64,000 bases of DNA from Streptomyces sp. TLI_053 (GCF_900105395.1 NZ_LT629775.1:4548001-4612000), one strand, 5' to 3'; shown: positions 33,036 through 41,913, counted from the first letter of the stretch. Numbers and translations: made by a program. Notes: generated from the sequence alone by a model not told the origin.

Positions 33036-34118
33036 ATGTCGCTCGACCAGAAGCCCGTGCCCGCACAGCCGCCCGCCGGTTCCGGCGACACCGCGTCCGG
33101 TTCCGACGGCACCGTCACCGATGACGGCGGAACCGCCTCCGGTTCCGGCGGCACCGTCCCCGGCGGCGTCGCGGCGCCCGCCGACCGCGGCGGCGACGCC
33201 CAGGGCGCGACCGCGGCCGCCTGGGACGTCCGGCAGGCCGGACCGTGGACCCACCGCGACCTCGCCGCCAACGGAGCCCGCTTCCACATCGCCGAACTCG
33301 GCGAGGGCCCGCTGGTCCTCCTGGTGCACGGCTGGCCGCAGTACTGGTGGGCCTGGCGCCACCAGCTCACCGCACTCGCCGAGGCCGGCTACCGGGCCGT
33401 CGCCCTGGACCTGCGCGGCATCGGCGGCAGCGACCGCACCCCCCGCGGCTACGACCCGGGCAACCTCGCCCTGGACATCACCGGGGTGATCCGCTCCCTC
33501 GGCGAGAACCGGGCACACCTGGTCGGCCACGCCTCCGGCGGCACGCTGTCCTGGGTGGCGGCCGTGATGCGGCCCTCGGTGATCCAGAGCCTCACCGTCG
33601 TCTCCGCCGCGCACCCCCGGGACCTCCGCCGGGCGCTGCTGACCGACCGGCGGCAGATGGCCGCCTTCGAGCACATCCTGGGCTTCCAGCGGCCGTGGAT
33701 ACCGGAGCGCCGCCTGGTCGCCGACGACGCCGCGCTGGTCGGCCGCTACCTGGACGCCTGGACCGGGCGCAACCAGCTGGACCGCGCGGCGGTGGCCGCG
33801 TACCGGGAGGCGATCCGGATCCCCAGCACCGCGCACTGCTCGATCGAGCCGTACCGGTGGCTGCTGCGCTCGATGGCCCGCCCCGACGGCATCCAGTTCG
33901 CCCGCCGGATGAAGAAGCCGATCACCGCACCCACCCTGCACGTCCAGGGGGCGGCGGATCCGGTGCTGCTGTCGCACACCGCCCTGGGAGGCGGCGAGTA
34001 CGTGGCCGCGCCGTACCGCTGGCGGCTGCTGCCGGGCATCGGGCACTTCCCGCACGAGGAGGCGCCGGAGCAGTTCACGGCCGAGCTGCTGGACTGGATC
34101 GGCCGGCACAAGGACTGA
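33036..34118 (+). CDS. EphE-like alpha/beta hydrolase, nucleophile position altered
   Basis: This 360-aa protein starts at ATG 33036. The first 60 residues are low-complexity Gly/Ser/Thr/Asp. The fold begins with VLLVHGWPQYWWAWRHQL; HGWPQ (98-102) is the oxyanion motif of epoxide hydrolases, and GIGHFPHEEAPEQF near the end holds the catalytic histidine. The nucleophile elbow reads LVGHASGG (162-169), where epoxide hydrolases have GHDWGG and esterases GHSxGG. Here the nucleophile position is Ala166, with Ser167 next to it. It may be inactive or use a shifted serine. In mycobacteria this slot is ephE. Confidence 0.85.
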   Translation: MSLDQKPVPAQPPAGSGDTASGSDGTVTDDGGTASGSGGTVPGGVAAPADRGGDAQGATAAAWDVRQAGPWTHRDLAANGARFHIAELGEGPLVLLVHGWPQYWWAWRHQLTALAEAGYRAVALDLRGIGGSDRTPRGYDPGNLALDITGVIRSLGENRAHLVGHASGGTLSWVAAVMRPSVIQSLTVVSAAHPRDLRRALLTDRRQMAAFEHILGFQRPWIPERRLVADDAALVGRYLDAWTGRNQLDRAAVAAYREAIRIPSTAHCSIEPYRWLLRSMARPDGIQFARRMKKPITAPTLHVQGAADPVLLSHTALGGGEYVAAPYRWRLLPGIGHFPHEEAPEQFTAELLDWIGRHKD

Positions 34119-34285
34119 GGTGGTGCGGGGCCCCCGGACCGGGGCAGAAGGTCCCGCACCCGATCGGGGGAACCGGGACCGAGGTCCCAACTCCCCTCGG
34201 GTGACGCACATATGACAAGCGCATAGGCCACGTTGATGGCCGGCCGGGCGGTTACCCCCGTCGGCCCAGGGGCATCCATTGCGGT

Positions 34286-34558
34286 ATGACCTGGATGCCC
34301 GATCGCGGCAGCGCCCCGCGCGGCCGACAGCACAGCGACAGCTCGCAGCGTTCCGCCCACCGTTCCGAGTGGGCGGAGAACCGCGGTCACGACCGCGGAT
34401 ACGACACCGGCTACGACCGCCGGTACGACAGCGGGTACGACGGCGGGTTCGACGGTACCGACGGCCACCCCCGTACGGCGCAGGACCGGCTCGGTATCCC
34501 GCGCATCCTCGGCCGACGCGCCCGCTGGGTGGGTGCCCGGCTCCGTCGCGACACCTGA
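34286..34558 (+). CDS. Possible small Tyr-Asp-repeat protein
   Basis: An open frame of 90 codons from ATG 34286 encodes a hydrophilic, Arg/Asp/Ser-rich protein with a central RGYDTGYDRRYDSGYDGGFD repeat and a basic C-terminus (GRRARWVGARLRRD). The upstream sequence has no good ribosome binding site, though the codon third positions are GC-rich. It could be a real low-complexity protein or chance. The rest of the 34119-34640 gap holds nothing else I can support. Confidence 0.3.
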   Translation: MTWMPDRGSAPRGRQHSDSSQRSAHRSEWAENRGHDRGYDTGYDRRYDSGYDGGFDGTDGHPRTAQDRLGIPRILGRRARWVGARLRRDT

Positions 34559-34640
34559 TCGACCCCCGCCCCCGGAACCGCGGACCCGCGCGTCGGAAGA
34601 CCTGCGGGCCCGCGCGTCGAAAGGCCCGCGGGCCCGCGCG

Positions 34641-35825
34641 TCAGAGGGCGCAGCCCTGGGTGTCCGCCCGTCCCGAGGCCACACTGCCCAGCTCGGCGTC
34701 CTCGCGCACCTCGGCCGCGGTCAGCACGTACCCGGTGTCCGCGCTGTCCAGCGACTTGGCGAACACCATCCCGTACACCTGGCCGTCCGGGGTGAGCAGC
34801 GGCCCGCCGCTGTTGCCCTGGCGCACCAGTGAGCGCACCGAGTAGACGTCGCGGACCACCTGGCCGCGGTGGTAGATGTCCGGCCCGTTCGCCTGGATCC
34901 GGCCGCGGATGCGGGCCGGCTGGACGTTGAAGGCGCCGTTCTCCGGGAAGCCCGCCACGATCGCGTTGTCGTTGGTCTTCGCCTCGCCGGCGAAGGTGAG
35001 GGCCGGCGCGTTCAGCTTGGGCACGTCGAGGATCGCGATGTCGCGCTGCCAGTCGTAACGGACCACCGTCGCGTCGTACAGCTGGCCGACCCCGCCGATC
35101 TGCACGGTCGGCTCGTTGACCCCTCCGACCACGTGCGCGTTGGTCATCACCCGGTGCGGGGCGTAGACGAAGCCGCTGCCCTCCAGGGTCTTGCCGCAGG
35201 AGGTGGCGGTGCCGACGACCTTGACCAGACTCTGCCGCGCCCTCGCCACCGCGGGGCTGCCCGCCAGCGTCGGATCGGGGATGTCGACCTGGGTGATCGG
35301 CTCGTGCTCGAAGGGGTTGAACACCTGCGGGAAGCCGTTGCGGGCGAGCACCTTGGAGAAGTCCGAGAACCAGTTGGGGGCGTCGGAGGGCAGGGTGTCC
35401 TGGACCCCGCCCAGGATCGCCGAGGTGCGGACCTGCTTGGAGACGGTCGGCAGGGACGTCCCTGCCAGTGCGGAGCCGATCAGCCAGGCCACCAGCAGCA
35501 TCGAGATCACGTTGACCACGGCGCCGCCCGCGGCGTCCAGGGTCCGGGCCGGGCGGCGGTCGATGTGGCCGCGCAGCTTCCAGCCGAAGTGGGTGGTGAT
35601 CGCCTGGCCGATCGCCGCCAGCACGATCACCACCACGACCGCGATCACCGAGGCGGTCGTCCCGGGGCTGAGATGGTCGAGCAGCAGCGGCAGCAGCTGG
35701 ACGGCGAGCAGTCCGCCGCCCAGGAAGCCGAGGACCGACAGCACGCCGACCACGAAGCCCTGCCGGTAGCCCGACACGGCGAATCCGATCGCGGCGGCGA
35801 TCAACAGCACATCCAGGACATTCAC
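34641..35825 (-). CDS. marP: MarP-family membrane serine protease
   Basis: This 394-aa protein starts at GTG 35825. Four N-terminal membrane helices of the CvpA/colicin V type lie at about 5-20, 26-50, 58-76 and 103-122. A periplasmic chymotrypsin-like protease follows, with His231 (TNAHVVGG), Asp262 (DWQRDIAILDV) and Ser339 (RQGNSGGPLL). Cys210 and Cys392 match the disulfide that activates MarP (Rv3671c) under oxidative stress. In M. tuberculosis MarP protects against acid by processing the peptidoglycan hydrolase RipA. The CoA NUDIX and nth genes lie directly upstream, as there. Confidence 0.93.
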   Translation of the reverse strand: MNVLDVLLIAAAIGFAVSGYRQGFVVGVLSVLGFLGGGLLAVQLLPLLLDHLSPGTTASVIAVVVVIVLAAIGQAITTHFGWKLRGHIDRRPARTLDAAGGAVVNVISMLLVAWLIGSALAGTSLPTVSKQVRTSAILGGVQDTLPSDAPNWFSDFSKVLARNGFPQVFNPFEHEPITQVDIPDPTLAGSPAVARARQSLVKVVGTATSCGKTLEGSGFVYAPHRVMTNAHVVGGVNEPTVQIGGVGQLYDATVVRYDWQRDIAILDVPKLNAPALTFAGEAKTNDNAIVAGFPENGAFNVQPARIRGRIQANGPDIYHRGQVVRDVYSVRSLVRQGNSGGPLLTPDGQVYGMVFAKSLDSADTGYVLTAAEVREDAELGSVASGRADTQGCAL

Positions 35826-35892
35826 CCGGACACCCTCCCACGACGGACCACCCCGACGGGCGGGCGATGGTCGAATCCGCCCGCCGTCCGGT

Positions 35893-36639
35893 TCACTGCG
35901 GCCCGGCGTCGCGGCCGAGCAGCGCCCGGGACCGCTCGCGGTCGCCCTGCACCAGCTCCAGCGCCTCGTCCGAGAGCTCGACGATCCGGCCGGCGTCCCA
36001 CGGCCGCTCCAGCCCGCTGTGGTGCAGCACCCGGTCGATCACCCCGGCGGTGAAGCCCCAGACCAGTCGGCCCCCGACGGCGAAGGCCGGTCCCATGTGG
36101 CCGGACGGGTGCCGCAGCCTGGCCCGGTTCACCGGATCGGTCAACTCGTCGATCGGCACCCGGAACACCGCGCCGGTCTCCCCCAGGTCCACCGGACGGA
36201 CCGGTGACTCCTCGCGCCACCAGCCGAGCACCGGCGTCACCACGAACCGGCTGACCGGGATGTACAGCGCGGGCAGCGTGGCGAACACCTGCACCCCGTC
36301 CGGGTCCAGGCCGGTCTCCTCCCAGGCCTCGCGCAGCGCCGCCGCCACCGGGCCGGGACCGGCCGGGTCACCGTCCTCCGGGTCCAGCGCACCGCCGGGG
36401 AAGGAGGGCTGGCCGGCGTGCGAGCGCAGCGAGCGGGCCCGTTCGATCAGCAGCAGGTCGGGACCGGACGCGCCCTCGCCGAAGAGCATCAGCACGGCGG
36501 CCGCGCGGCCGCCGTCGTCCGGTGGCAGGAAGCGGCTGAGCTGCTCGGGCAGCACCCGCTCCGCGGCGTCCCTGACCGGCTCCAGCCAGGTCGGCAGCCC
36601 GTCCCGCTCCACCCCCCGCACGATCCCCCGGTCGCTCAC
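35893..36639 (-). CDS. CoA pyrophosphatase-type NUDIX hydrolase
   Basis: This 248-aa protein starts at GTG 36639, overlapping the nth stop (GTGA). RSHAGQPSFPGGALDPEDGD, followed shortly by AALREAWEETGL, is the NUDIX box with the UPF0035 addition typical of CoA diphosphatases (NudL, PCD1). These cleave CoA and acyl-CoA to phosphopantetheine and 3',5'-ADP. It is translationally coupled to nth and lies before marP. Confidence 0.88.
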   Translation of the reverse strand: MSDRGIVRGVERDGLPTWLEPVRDAAERVLPEQLSRFLPPDDGGRAAAVLMLFGEGASGPDLLLIERARSLRSHAGQPSFPGGALDPEDGDPAGPGPVAAALREAWEETGLDPDGVQVFATLPALYIPVSRFVVTPVLGWWREESPVRPVDLGETGAVFRVPIDELTDPVNRARLRHPSGHMGPAFAVGGRLVWGFTAGVIDRVLHHSGLERPWDAGRIVELSDEALELVQGDRERSRALLGRDAGPQ

Positions 36640-37511
36640 TCGGCCACCGCCAGGTCGGCGACCTCGCCGTGGTGGGCGGCGGCGTCGGCGCGGGCGCCGG
36701 CCTCGCCCGGGAAGTCCGCGGGCGGGCGCAGCCGCTGGCCCGGCTGTCCGCCCATCTCGTACTTGAGCAGCTTCTTCGCCTTCTCCGGATCGGTCTCGCC
36801 CTCGCCGTAGGAGGGGCAGAGCGGTGCGATCGGGCAGGCTCCGCAGGCCGGCTTCCGGGAGTGGCAGATCCGCCGGCCGTGGAAGACCACGCGGTGCGAG
36901 AGCATCGTCCACTCGGACTTCGGGAAGATCTCCGCCACCGCCGCCTCGACCTTCACCGGGTCCTCGTCGGTCGTCCACCCGAACCGGCGGGCGAGGCGTC
37001 CGAAGTGGGTGTCCACGGTGATCCCGGGGACGCCGAAGGCGTTGCCGAGGACGACGTTGGCGGTCTTCCGACCGACCCCGGGGAGGGTGACCAGGTCCGC
37101 CAGCCGACCGGGGACCTCGCCGTCGAACTCGTCGCGCAACGCGATCGAGAGGCCGATCAGGGACTTCGCCTTGTTCCGGAAGAACCCGGTCGGACGGATG
37201 ATCTCCTCCAGCTCGGCCGGGTTCGCCGCCGCCATGTCCTCCGGCGAGGGGTACTCGGCGAACAGCGCCGGCGTCGTCTGGTTCACCCGGAGGTCGGTGG
37301 TCTGCGCCGACAGCACGGTGGCCACCAGCAGTTGGAACGGGTTGTCGAAGTCCAGCTCCGGGTGCGCGTACGGGTACAGCTCCGCCAGCTCCCGGTTGAT
37401 CCTCCGCGCCCGCCGCACCATCGCCAGCCGCGATTCGGGCTTGGGCGCCCCGCCTACCTTCCCCACCGGCTTCCCCGCAGACGCGGTCGTCCGGACCTTG
37501 CTCTCTGCCAT
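36636..37511 (-). CDS. nth: Endonuclease III
   Basis: This 291-aa DNA glycosylase/AP lyase starts at ATG 37511. It removes oxidised pyrimidines in base excision repair. The helix-hairpin-helix LPGVGRKTANVVLG contains catalytic Lys149, and Asp167 is in TVDTHFGR. The iron-sulfur loop has Cys216, 223, 226 and 232 with the standard C-X6-C-X2-C-X5-C spacing. Extra residues at both ends are low-complexity. It begins a two-gene coupled unit with the CoA NUDIX gene. Confidence 0.96.
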   Translation of the reverse strand: MAESKVRTTASAGKPVGKVGGAPKPESRLAMVRRARRINRELAELYPYAHPELDFDNPFQLLVATVLSAQTTDLRVNQTTPALFAEYPSPEDMAAANPAELEEIIRPTGFFRNKAKSLIGLSIALRDEFDGEVPGRLADLVTLPGVGRKTANVVLGNAFGVPGITVDTHFGRLARRFGWTTDEDPVKVEAAVAEIFPKSEWTMLSHRVVFHGRRICHSRKPACGACPIAPLCPSYGEGETDPEKAKKLLKYEMGGQPGQRLRPPADFPGEAGARADAAAHHGEVADLAVAE

Positions 37512-37629
37512 GCGTGAAGGCTACGCCGCACGGCCGTGCTCCTGCGGCGGATCGGCCAGGACCGGGCGCGGAAGGGCTGTGAAGGGAGAGGAAGGACGGG
37601 GACCGCCCGGGGGAAGGCCCGCCGGCCCG

Positions 37630-38469
37630 TCAGCCCCGGAAGAGGGCGTCGACGTCGCCGTAGCCGAGCGCGCCGACCGGCTCCGTCAGGGTGCCGGGGC
37701 CGAGCAGTTCGGCGGCCGCCCGGCGGGCGGCCGTGTAGGCGAACTGGGCCAGCGCGGTACCCACGCTGATCCTGCGCACCCCGGCGGCGGCGAGTTCGGC
37801 GACGCCCGGCCCGCCGGCCACGGCCATCGCGTTGACCGGCAGCGGCGTCCGGGCGCAGAGCTCGGCCAGCGCCTCGAGGTCCAGCAGGCCGGGGACGAAC
37901 AGGCCGTCCGCACCCGCCGCCGCGTACGCCTCGGCGCGGACTAGCACCTCGTCGAGTCCGCCCAGGCCGAACAGGAGGACGTCCGTCCGGGCGTTGACCA
38001 GCAGCTCCGGCAGACCCGCCGCCTCCGCCGCCGACCGTGCGGCACGCAGCCGTCCGGCCTGCTCCTCCACCGTGAACAGCGGGCCGCCGGGCGCTGCGGA
38101 GTCCTCCAGGTTGACCCCGGCCGCGCCCGCCCCCACCAGGGCCCGGACCGTCTCGGCGACATCGTCCGCCGAGGGCCCGTAGCCGCCCTCGGCGTCCACC
38201 GTGACCGGCAGGTCGACGGCGGCGGCGACCCGGCGGGCGGCCTCGACCGCCGTCGCGCGGTCGAGGCGCTGGCCGTCGCCCCGGCCCAGCGACCAGGAGA
38301 CGCCGCCGCTGGTGGTGGCGATCGCGGCCGCCCCGGCCGCGGCGATCACGGCGGCGCTCCCGGCGTCCCAGGCGTTCGGCAGGACGAGCACGCCGTCCGC
38401 GACCAGCGCCCTCAGCCGCTCGGCCCGCGCGCGGAGGGTGGACGGCTGGAGCGAGGAGGAGGTGGACAT
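37630..38469 (-). CDS. Isocitrate lyase/PEP mutase family protein
   Basis: This 279-aa protein is taken from ATG 38469 (GGTGA 6 nt upstream; GTG 38478 is the alternative). LVLPNAWDAGSAAVIAAAGA is the opening of the PEP mutase/oxaloacetate decarboxylase-like barrel. TVDAEGGYG carries the metal-binding Asp-Ala-Glu/Asp motif, and GVNLEDS the second acidic ligand. There is no KKCGH motif of true isocitrate lyase, so it is a non-ICL member, perhaps a carboxyphosphonoenolpyruvate- or oxaloacetate-type lyase. It is divergent from an ArsR-type regulator, with a minisatellite between them. Confidence 0.85.
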   Translation of the reverse strand: MSTSSSLQPSTLRARAERLRALVADGVLVLPNAWDAGSAAVIAAAGAAAIATTSGGVSWSLGRGDGQRLDRATAVEAARRVAAAVDLPVTVDAEGGYGPSADDVAETVRALVGAGAAGVNLEDSAAPGGPLFTVEEQAGRLRAARSAAEAAGLPELLVNARTDVLLFGLGGLDEVLVRAEAYAAAGADGLFVPGLLDLEALAELCARTPLPVNAMAVAGGPGVAELAAAGVRRISVGTALAQFAYTAARRAAAELLGPGTLTEPVGALGYGDVDALFRG

Positions 38470-38490
38470 GCTGGTCACCGGCTTTCGGTT

Positions 38491-38554
38491 CGGGAGGGAT
38501 CCCGGGAGAGGTCCCGGGAGAAGTCCTGGGAGGGATCACGGGAGGGATCACGGG
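38491..38554. repeat. Five 12-bp tandem repeats in a divergent promoter region
   Basis: Units of the form CGGGAGGGATCN (variants GGGAGAGGTCC and GGGAGAAGTCC) run from 38491 to 38550 plus a 4-bp remnant. They lie 22 bp upstream of the PEP-mutase-like start and 165 bp before the ArsR-type gene. Confidence 0.85.
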
Positions 38555-38718
38555 CGGCGCGAGGGACTCCGCGAGCCGCCCGGGAGCCGCCCGGGCGGCG
38601 GTGGGGGTCGCGCGCCGCCGCCATCCTGCGACCGGTCGGCGGGCACCCTCCAGTGATTAAGCTGGGACCGAATCCTGGACCGAACCCTGGGCCGGAGCGG
38701 GAGAGTGGGCGGGCACCG

Positions 38719-39729
38719 ATGCGGACCGAACTCGCGTTCTCGACGGACGACCTGGCACGCACCAGGTTCGCCGTCTCCCCCATGTGGGAGGTGGTGACCA
38801 GCCTCCGGGTCCTGGCCCACCGGGCCGTCCCCGCCCTGCACCGGCCCTGGGCCGCGCAGGTCCGCCGGGCCGCGGAGGCCACCGGGCCGGCCGTCCGGCG
38901 GCTGGCCGCGCTGGTCCCGGCCGTCGGCCACCTGCCGGACTTCCTCACCCCGGTACCCGTCGGCGCCGCCGCCACGCTCGCCGAGGAACTGGCCTCCGTC
39001 GCCGCGACCCCGCCCGAGCAGGTGCGGGCCGATCTCGCCCTCCTGGCCGGCGAACGCGGCGGCCGGCTGCCGGCCGTCCTCGAACCCCTGGACCGCGATC
39101 CGGCCGGCCTGCTGCCCCTCCTGGTCGCCGACATCGAGGAGTACTGGGGGTTCGCGCTGCGACCGCACTGGGCCCGGATCCGCGCGCTGCTGGACGCGGA
39201 CGTGCTGCACCGCGCCCGGCAGTCCGCCGGGCTCGGCAGCGCCCAGGTCCTCGACGACCTCCACGAAACGGTCCGCTGGGACGGCGGCGCGCTGCGGCTG
39301 GAGCAGCGGCACTGCGCGGTCCAGCGGCTGGATGCCGGGGCCGGGCTGGTCCTGGTGCCGTCGGTGTTCGCCTGGCCCCGGGTGCTGACCCGGACCCTGC
39401 CGCCGGACCCGCCGCAGCTCGCCTACCCGGCCCGCGGCGTCGCCACCCTGTGGGAGTCCGGGCCGGTCGCGGAACCGGCCGAGGCACTCGCCGCCGTCCT
39501 CGGCCGCTCCCGGGCCCGGCTGCTCGCCGAACTGGACGCACCGGCCTCCACCACCGAGCTGGCCCGCCGAACCGGGCTCTCCACCGCCGGGACCTCCCAG
39601 CACCTCACCGCCCTGCGCGCGGCCGGGCTGACCAGCGCGCAACGGGCCGGGCACGCCGTCCTGCACGCGCGCACCGCCGTCGCCGACGCCCTGCTCGCGG
39701 CGGACCGGGCCGGCGCCGCCGCCGAGTGA
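38719..39729 (+). CDS. ArsR-type winged-helix regulator with long N-terminal domain (DUF5937-like)
   Basis: This 336-aa protein starts at ATG 38719 (MRTELAFSTDDLARTRFAVS). About 240 residues of helical sequence (SPMWEVVTSLRVLAHR) resemble the DUF5937 domain of streptomycete regulators. The C-terminal winged helix LLAELDAPASTTELARRTGL, then STAGTSQHLTALRAAGLTSA, is ArsR-like. No metal-binding cysteines are seen, so the effector is not a metal by the ArsR rules. It is divergent from the PEP-mutase-like gene and may control it. Confidence 0.85.
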   Translation: MRTELAFSTDDLARTRFAVSPMWEVVTSLRVLAHRAVPALHRPWAAQVRRAAEATGPAVRRLAALVPAVGHLPDFLTPVPVGAAATLAEELASVAATPPEQVRADLALLAGERGGRLPAVLEPLDRDPAGLLPLLVADIEEYWGFALRPHWARIRALLDADVLHRARQSAGLGSAQVLDDLHETVRWDGGALRLEQRHCAVQRLDAGAGLVLVPSVFAWPRVLTRTLPPDPPQLAYPARGVATLWESGPVAEPAEALAAVLGRSRARLLAELDAPASTTELARRTGLSTAGTSQHLTALRAAGLTSAQRAGHAVLHARTAVADALLAADRAGAAAE

Positions 39730-39960
39730 GCCTCCGGTAGCCGTCGGACGGCTCCCGAGCCGGTCCGGCGCGGCTCCCCGAGCCGCCCGGGGCCGGGGGC
39801 CGGGGCGGTTCCGACGGTACGAATGGCCCCGCGCAGCACACCTCGGCACACCCCCTCCTCATATGATCGGAGCGACATGCGCCATGCTTGGTGATGCAGA
39901 GCACTGTACGAACTTGTGCCGGAGGGCTTGACGGCCGGCCGGCCGAGAAGGAGGAAGCAC

Positions 39961-40635
39961 GTGGACGACGTTCTGCGGCGCGCCGCACTCTTCGCGGCAC
40001 TCGACGACGAACAGGCCGGCGAGCTGCGCGCTTCCATGACCGAGGTGACGCTCGCCCGCGGCGAGTCGCTGTTCCACGAGGGCGACCCCGGCGACCGGCT
40101 GTACGTCGTCGCCGAGGGCAAGGTCAAGCTGCACCGGGCCTCGCCGGACGGCCGCGAGAACATGCTCGCCGTCCTCGGCCCCAGCGAGATGATCGGCGAG
40201 CTGTCGCTGTTCGACCCGGGCCCGCGCACCGCCACCGCGAGCGCGCTGACCGAGGTCAAGCTGCTGGGCCTCGGCCACGGCGACCTCCAGCCCTGGCTGC
40301 ACGCGCGCCCCGAGGTCTCGATCGCACTGCTGCGCGCCATCGCCCGCCGCCTGCGCCGGACCAACGACGTGATGTCCGACCTGGTCTTCTCCGACGTGCC
40401 CGGGCGCGTCGCCAAGGCTCTGCTGGACCTCTCCCGCCGCTTCGGCGTGCAGTCCGACGAGGGCATCCACGTCGCCCACGACCTCACCCAGGAGGAGCTG
40501 GCCCAGCTGGTCGGTGCCTCCCGCGAGACGGTCAACAAGGCGCTCGCCGACTTCGCCGGCCGCGGCTGGCTGAAGCTGGAGGCCCGTGCGGTCGTGCTGA
40601 TGGACGTCGAGCGGCTCTCCCGCCGCTCGCGGTAG
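39961..40635 (+). CDS. crp: Crp/Fnr family global regulator Crp
   Basis: This 224-aa protein starts at GTG 39961 (VDDVLRRAALFAALDDEQAG) with GGAGG 8 nt upstream, the same length I recall for S. coelicolor Crp. The cyclic-nucleotide-binding domain spans 10-120 (GDRLYVVAEGKVKLH; GEMIGELSLFDPGPRTATASA phosphate-binding cassette-like region). The HTH is at about 178-205 (TQEELAQLVGASRETVNKAL). Crp controls germination, growth and antibiotic clusters in Streptomyces. A -10-like TATGAT at 39862-39867 lies upstream. Confidence 0.96.
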   Translation: MDDVLRRAALFAALDDEQAGELRASMTEVTLARGESLFHEGDPGDRLYVVAEGKVKLHRASPDGRENMLAVLGPSEMIGELSLFDPGPRTATASALTEVKLLGLGHGDLQPWLHARPEVSIALLRAIARRLRRTNDVMSDLVFSDVPGRVAKALLDLSRRFGVQSDEGIHVAHDLTQEELAQLVGASRETVNKALADFAGRGWLKLEARAVVLMDVERLSRRSR

Positions 40636-40655
40636 TCCGCGATCCCCGAGCCCGC

Positions 40656-40693
40656 GCGAAGGGCCCGTACGCTCCGGCGTACGGGCCCTTCGC
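40656..40693. terminator. Very strong hairpin after crp
   Basis: A perfect 17-bp stem (40656-40672 and 40677-40693) has a 4-nt TCCG loop, 20 bp past the crp stop and 94 bp before the stop of the convergent MBL gene. It probably works both ways. Confidence 0.85.
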
Positions 40694-40787
40694 CGGTCCG
40701 GCGGGTCCTTCCCGGGTCCGGTGGGTCCGGCGCAGCGGACGGTGCGGCGGGCGGCATCCGGTGCGGCGGGCGGCGTCCGGCGCCCGG

Positions 40788-41615
40788 TCAGTCCGGGATG
40801 AGTCCGTGGTCCCTGAGGTACTGGAGCTGCGCGAGCACGGACAGCTCGGCCGCCGGCCACAGCGCGCGGTCCACGTCCGCGTAGACCCGCGCCACCACCT
40901 CGGCCGACGTCCGGCAGCCGGCCTCGACCGCGGTCTCGACCTGGGCCAGCCGGCCGGCCCGGTGGGCCAGGTAGTAGTCCACCGCGCCGAGCGCGTCCGC
41001 GAGCACCGGCCCGTGCCCCGGCAGCACCGTCCGGACGCCGTGCTCGGCCGCCATTCCGTGCAGGTGCCGCAGCGAGTCCAGGTAGTCGCCGAGCCTGCCG
41101 TCCGGGTGGGCGACCATCGTGGTGCCCCGTCCGAGGACGGTGTCGCCGGTGAGGATCGCACCGTCGGCGGGCAGGTGGAAGGTGAGCGAGTCCGAGGTGT
41201 GGCCGGGGGTACCGATCACCCGCAGGTCGAGGCCCCCGACGTCGAGGCGCTGGCCGTCCGTGAGTCCCTCCGGACCGAGCCGGTGGGCCGGGTCCAGCGC
41301 GCGGACCTCGCTGCCGGTCAGTTCGGCGAACCGGGCCGCCCCCTCGGAGTGGTCGGCGTGCCCGTGGGTGAGCAGGGTGAGCACCACCCGCTTGCCCCGC
41401 TGCTCGGCGGTCTCGATCACCCTGCGCAGGTGGCCCTCGTGCAGCGGGCCCGGGTCGATCACCACCGCGAGGTCCGAGTCCGGCTCGGACAGCAGCCAGG
41501 TGTTGGTGCCGTCCAGGGTCATCGGGGACGGGTTCGGCGCCAGCACGCAGAGCGCACGGGGAGTGGCCTCGCCGCCGATCCCGGCGGCGGGGTCACCCGG
41601 CAGGAGTCCGCTCAC
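40788..41615 (-). CDS. Metallo-beta-lactamase-fold hydrolase
   Basis: This 275-aa protein starts at GTG 41615, overlapping the stop of a small upstream gene. The metal site LLTHGHADHSEG gives His84, His86, Asp88 and His89; further ligands are GTPGHTSDSL, TGDTVLG and LPGHGP. C-terminal helices place it nearer the LACTB2/glyoxalase II-like group, some of which are RNases. Rv3677c occupies the same position by crp in mycobacteria. The substrate is unknown. Confidence 0.88.
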   Translation of the reverse strand: MSGLLPGDPAAGIGGEATPRALCVLAPNPSPMTLDGTNTWLLSEPDSDLAVVIDPGPLHEGHLRRVIETAEQRGKRVVLTLLTHGHADHSEGAARFAELTGSEVRALDPAHRLGPEGLTDGQRLDVGGLDLRVIGTPGHTSDSLTFHLPADGAILTGDTVLGRGTTMVAHPDGRLGDYLDSLRHLHGMAAEHGVRTVLPGHGPVLADALGAVDYYLAHRAGRLAQVETAVEAGCRTSAEVVARVYADVDRALWPAAELSVLAQLQYLRDHGLIPD

Positions 41616-41788
41616 CGGCGGTCCCCGGTGTCGCGGTGCAGCGCCCGGAGCGGCAGTGCCCGGGTGAGGGCGCGCTGGGCCATCTCGGTGAAGCTGACCG
41701 AGTCGCTCTCACAGGCCGGGCGGCGCGGGTTCAGGCGGCGGGCGGGCATCTCGGGCGCCGTCCGGCGAGCCACGTCGTTGTGGGTCAT
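41612..41788 (-). CDS. Small conserved-looking 58-aa protein coupled to the MBL gene
   Basis: ATG 41788 has AAAGGA 8 nt upstream and encodes 58 residues beginning MTHNDVARRTAPEMPARRLN and ending HRDTGDRR. It is basic and contains one cysteine; the middle reads PACESDSVSFTEMAQRALTR. Its TGA overlaps the GTG start of the MBL hydrolase (GTGA), so the two should be co-translated. I do not recognise a family. The ribosome binding site and coupling make it a credible gene. Confidence 0.6.
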   Translation of the reverse strand: MTHNDVARRTAPEMPARRLNPRRPACESDSVSFTEMAQRALTRALPLRALHRDTGDRR

Positions 41789-41913
41789 CGGGTCGGTCCT
41801 TTCTCGTACGGATCACTCGGGAGCGGTGCGGGGGCGGATCGGGGCGGATCGGGAAGCGGTGGGGCAGGAAGCGGTGGCGGGGACGGGCGGAGCGGTGGGT
41901 CGGTGGGGCGCGG

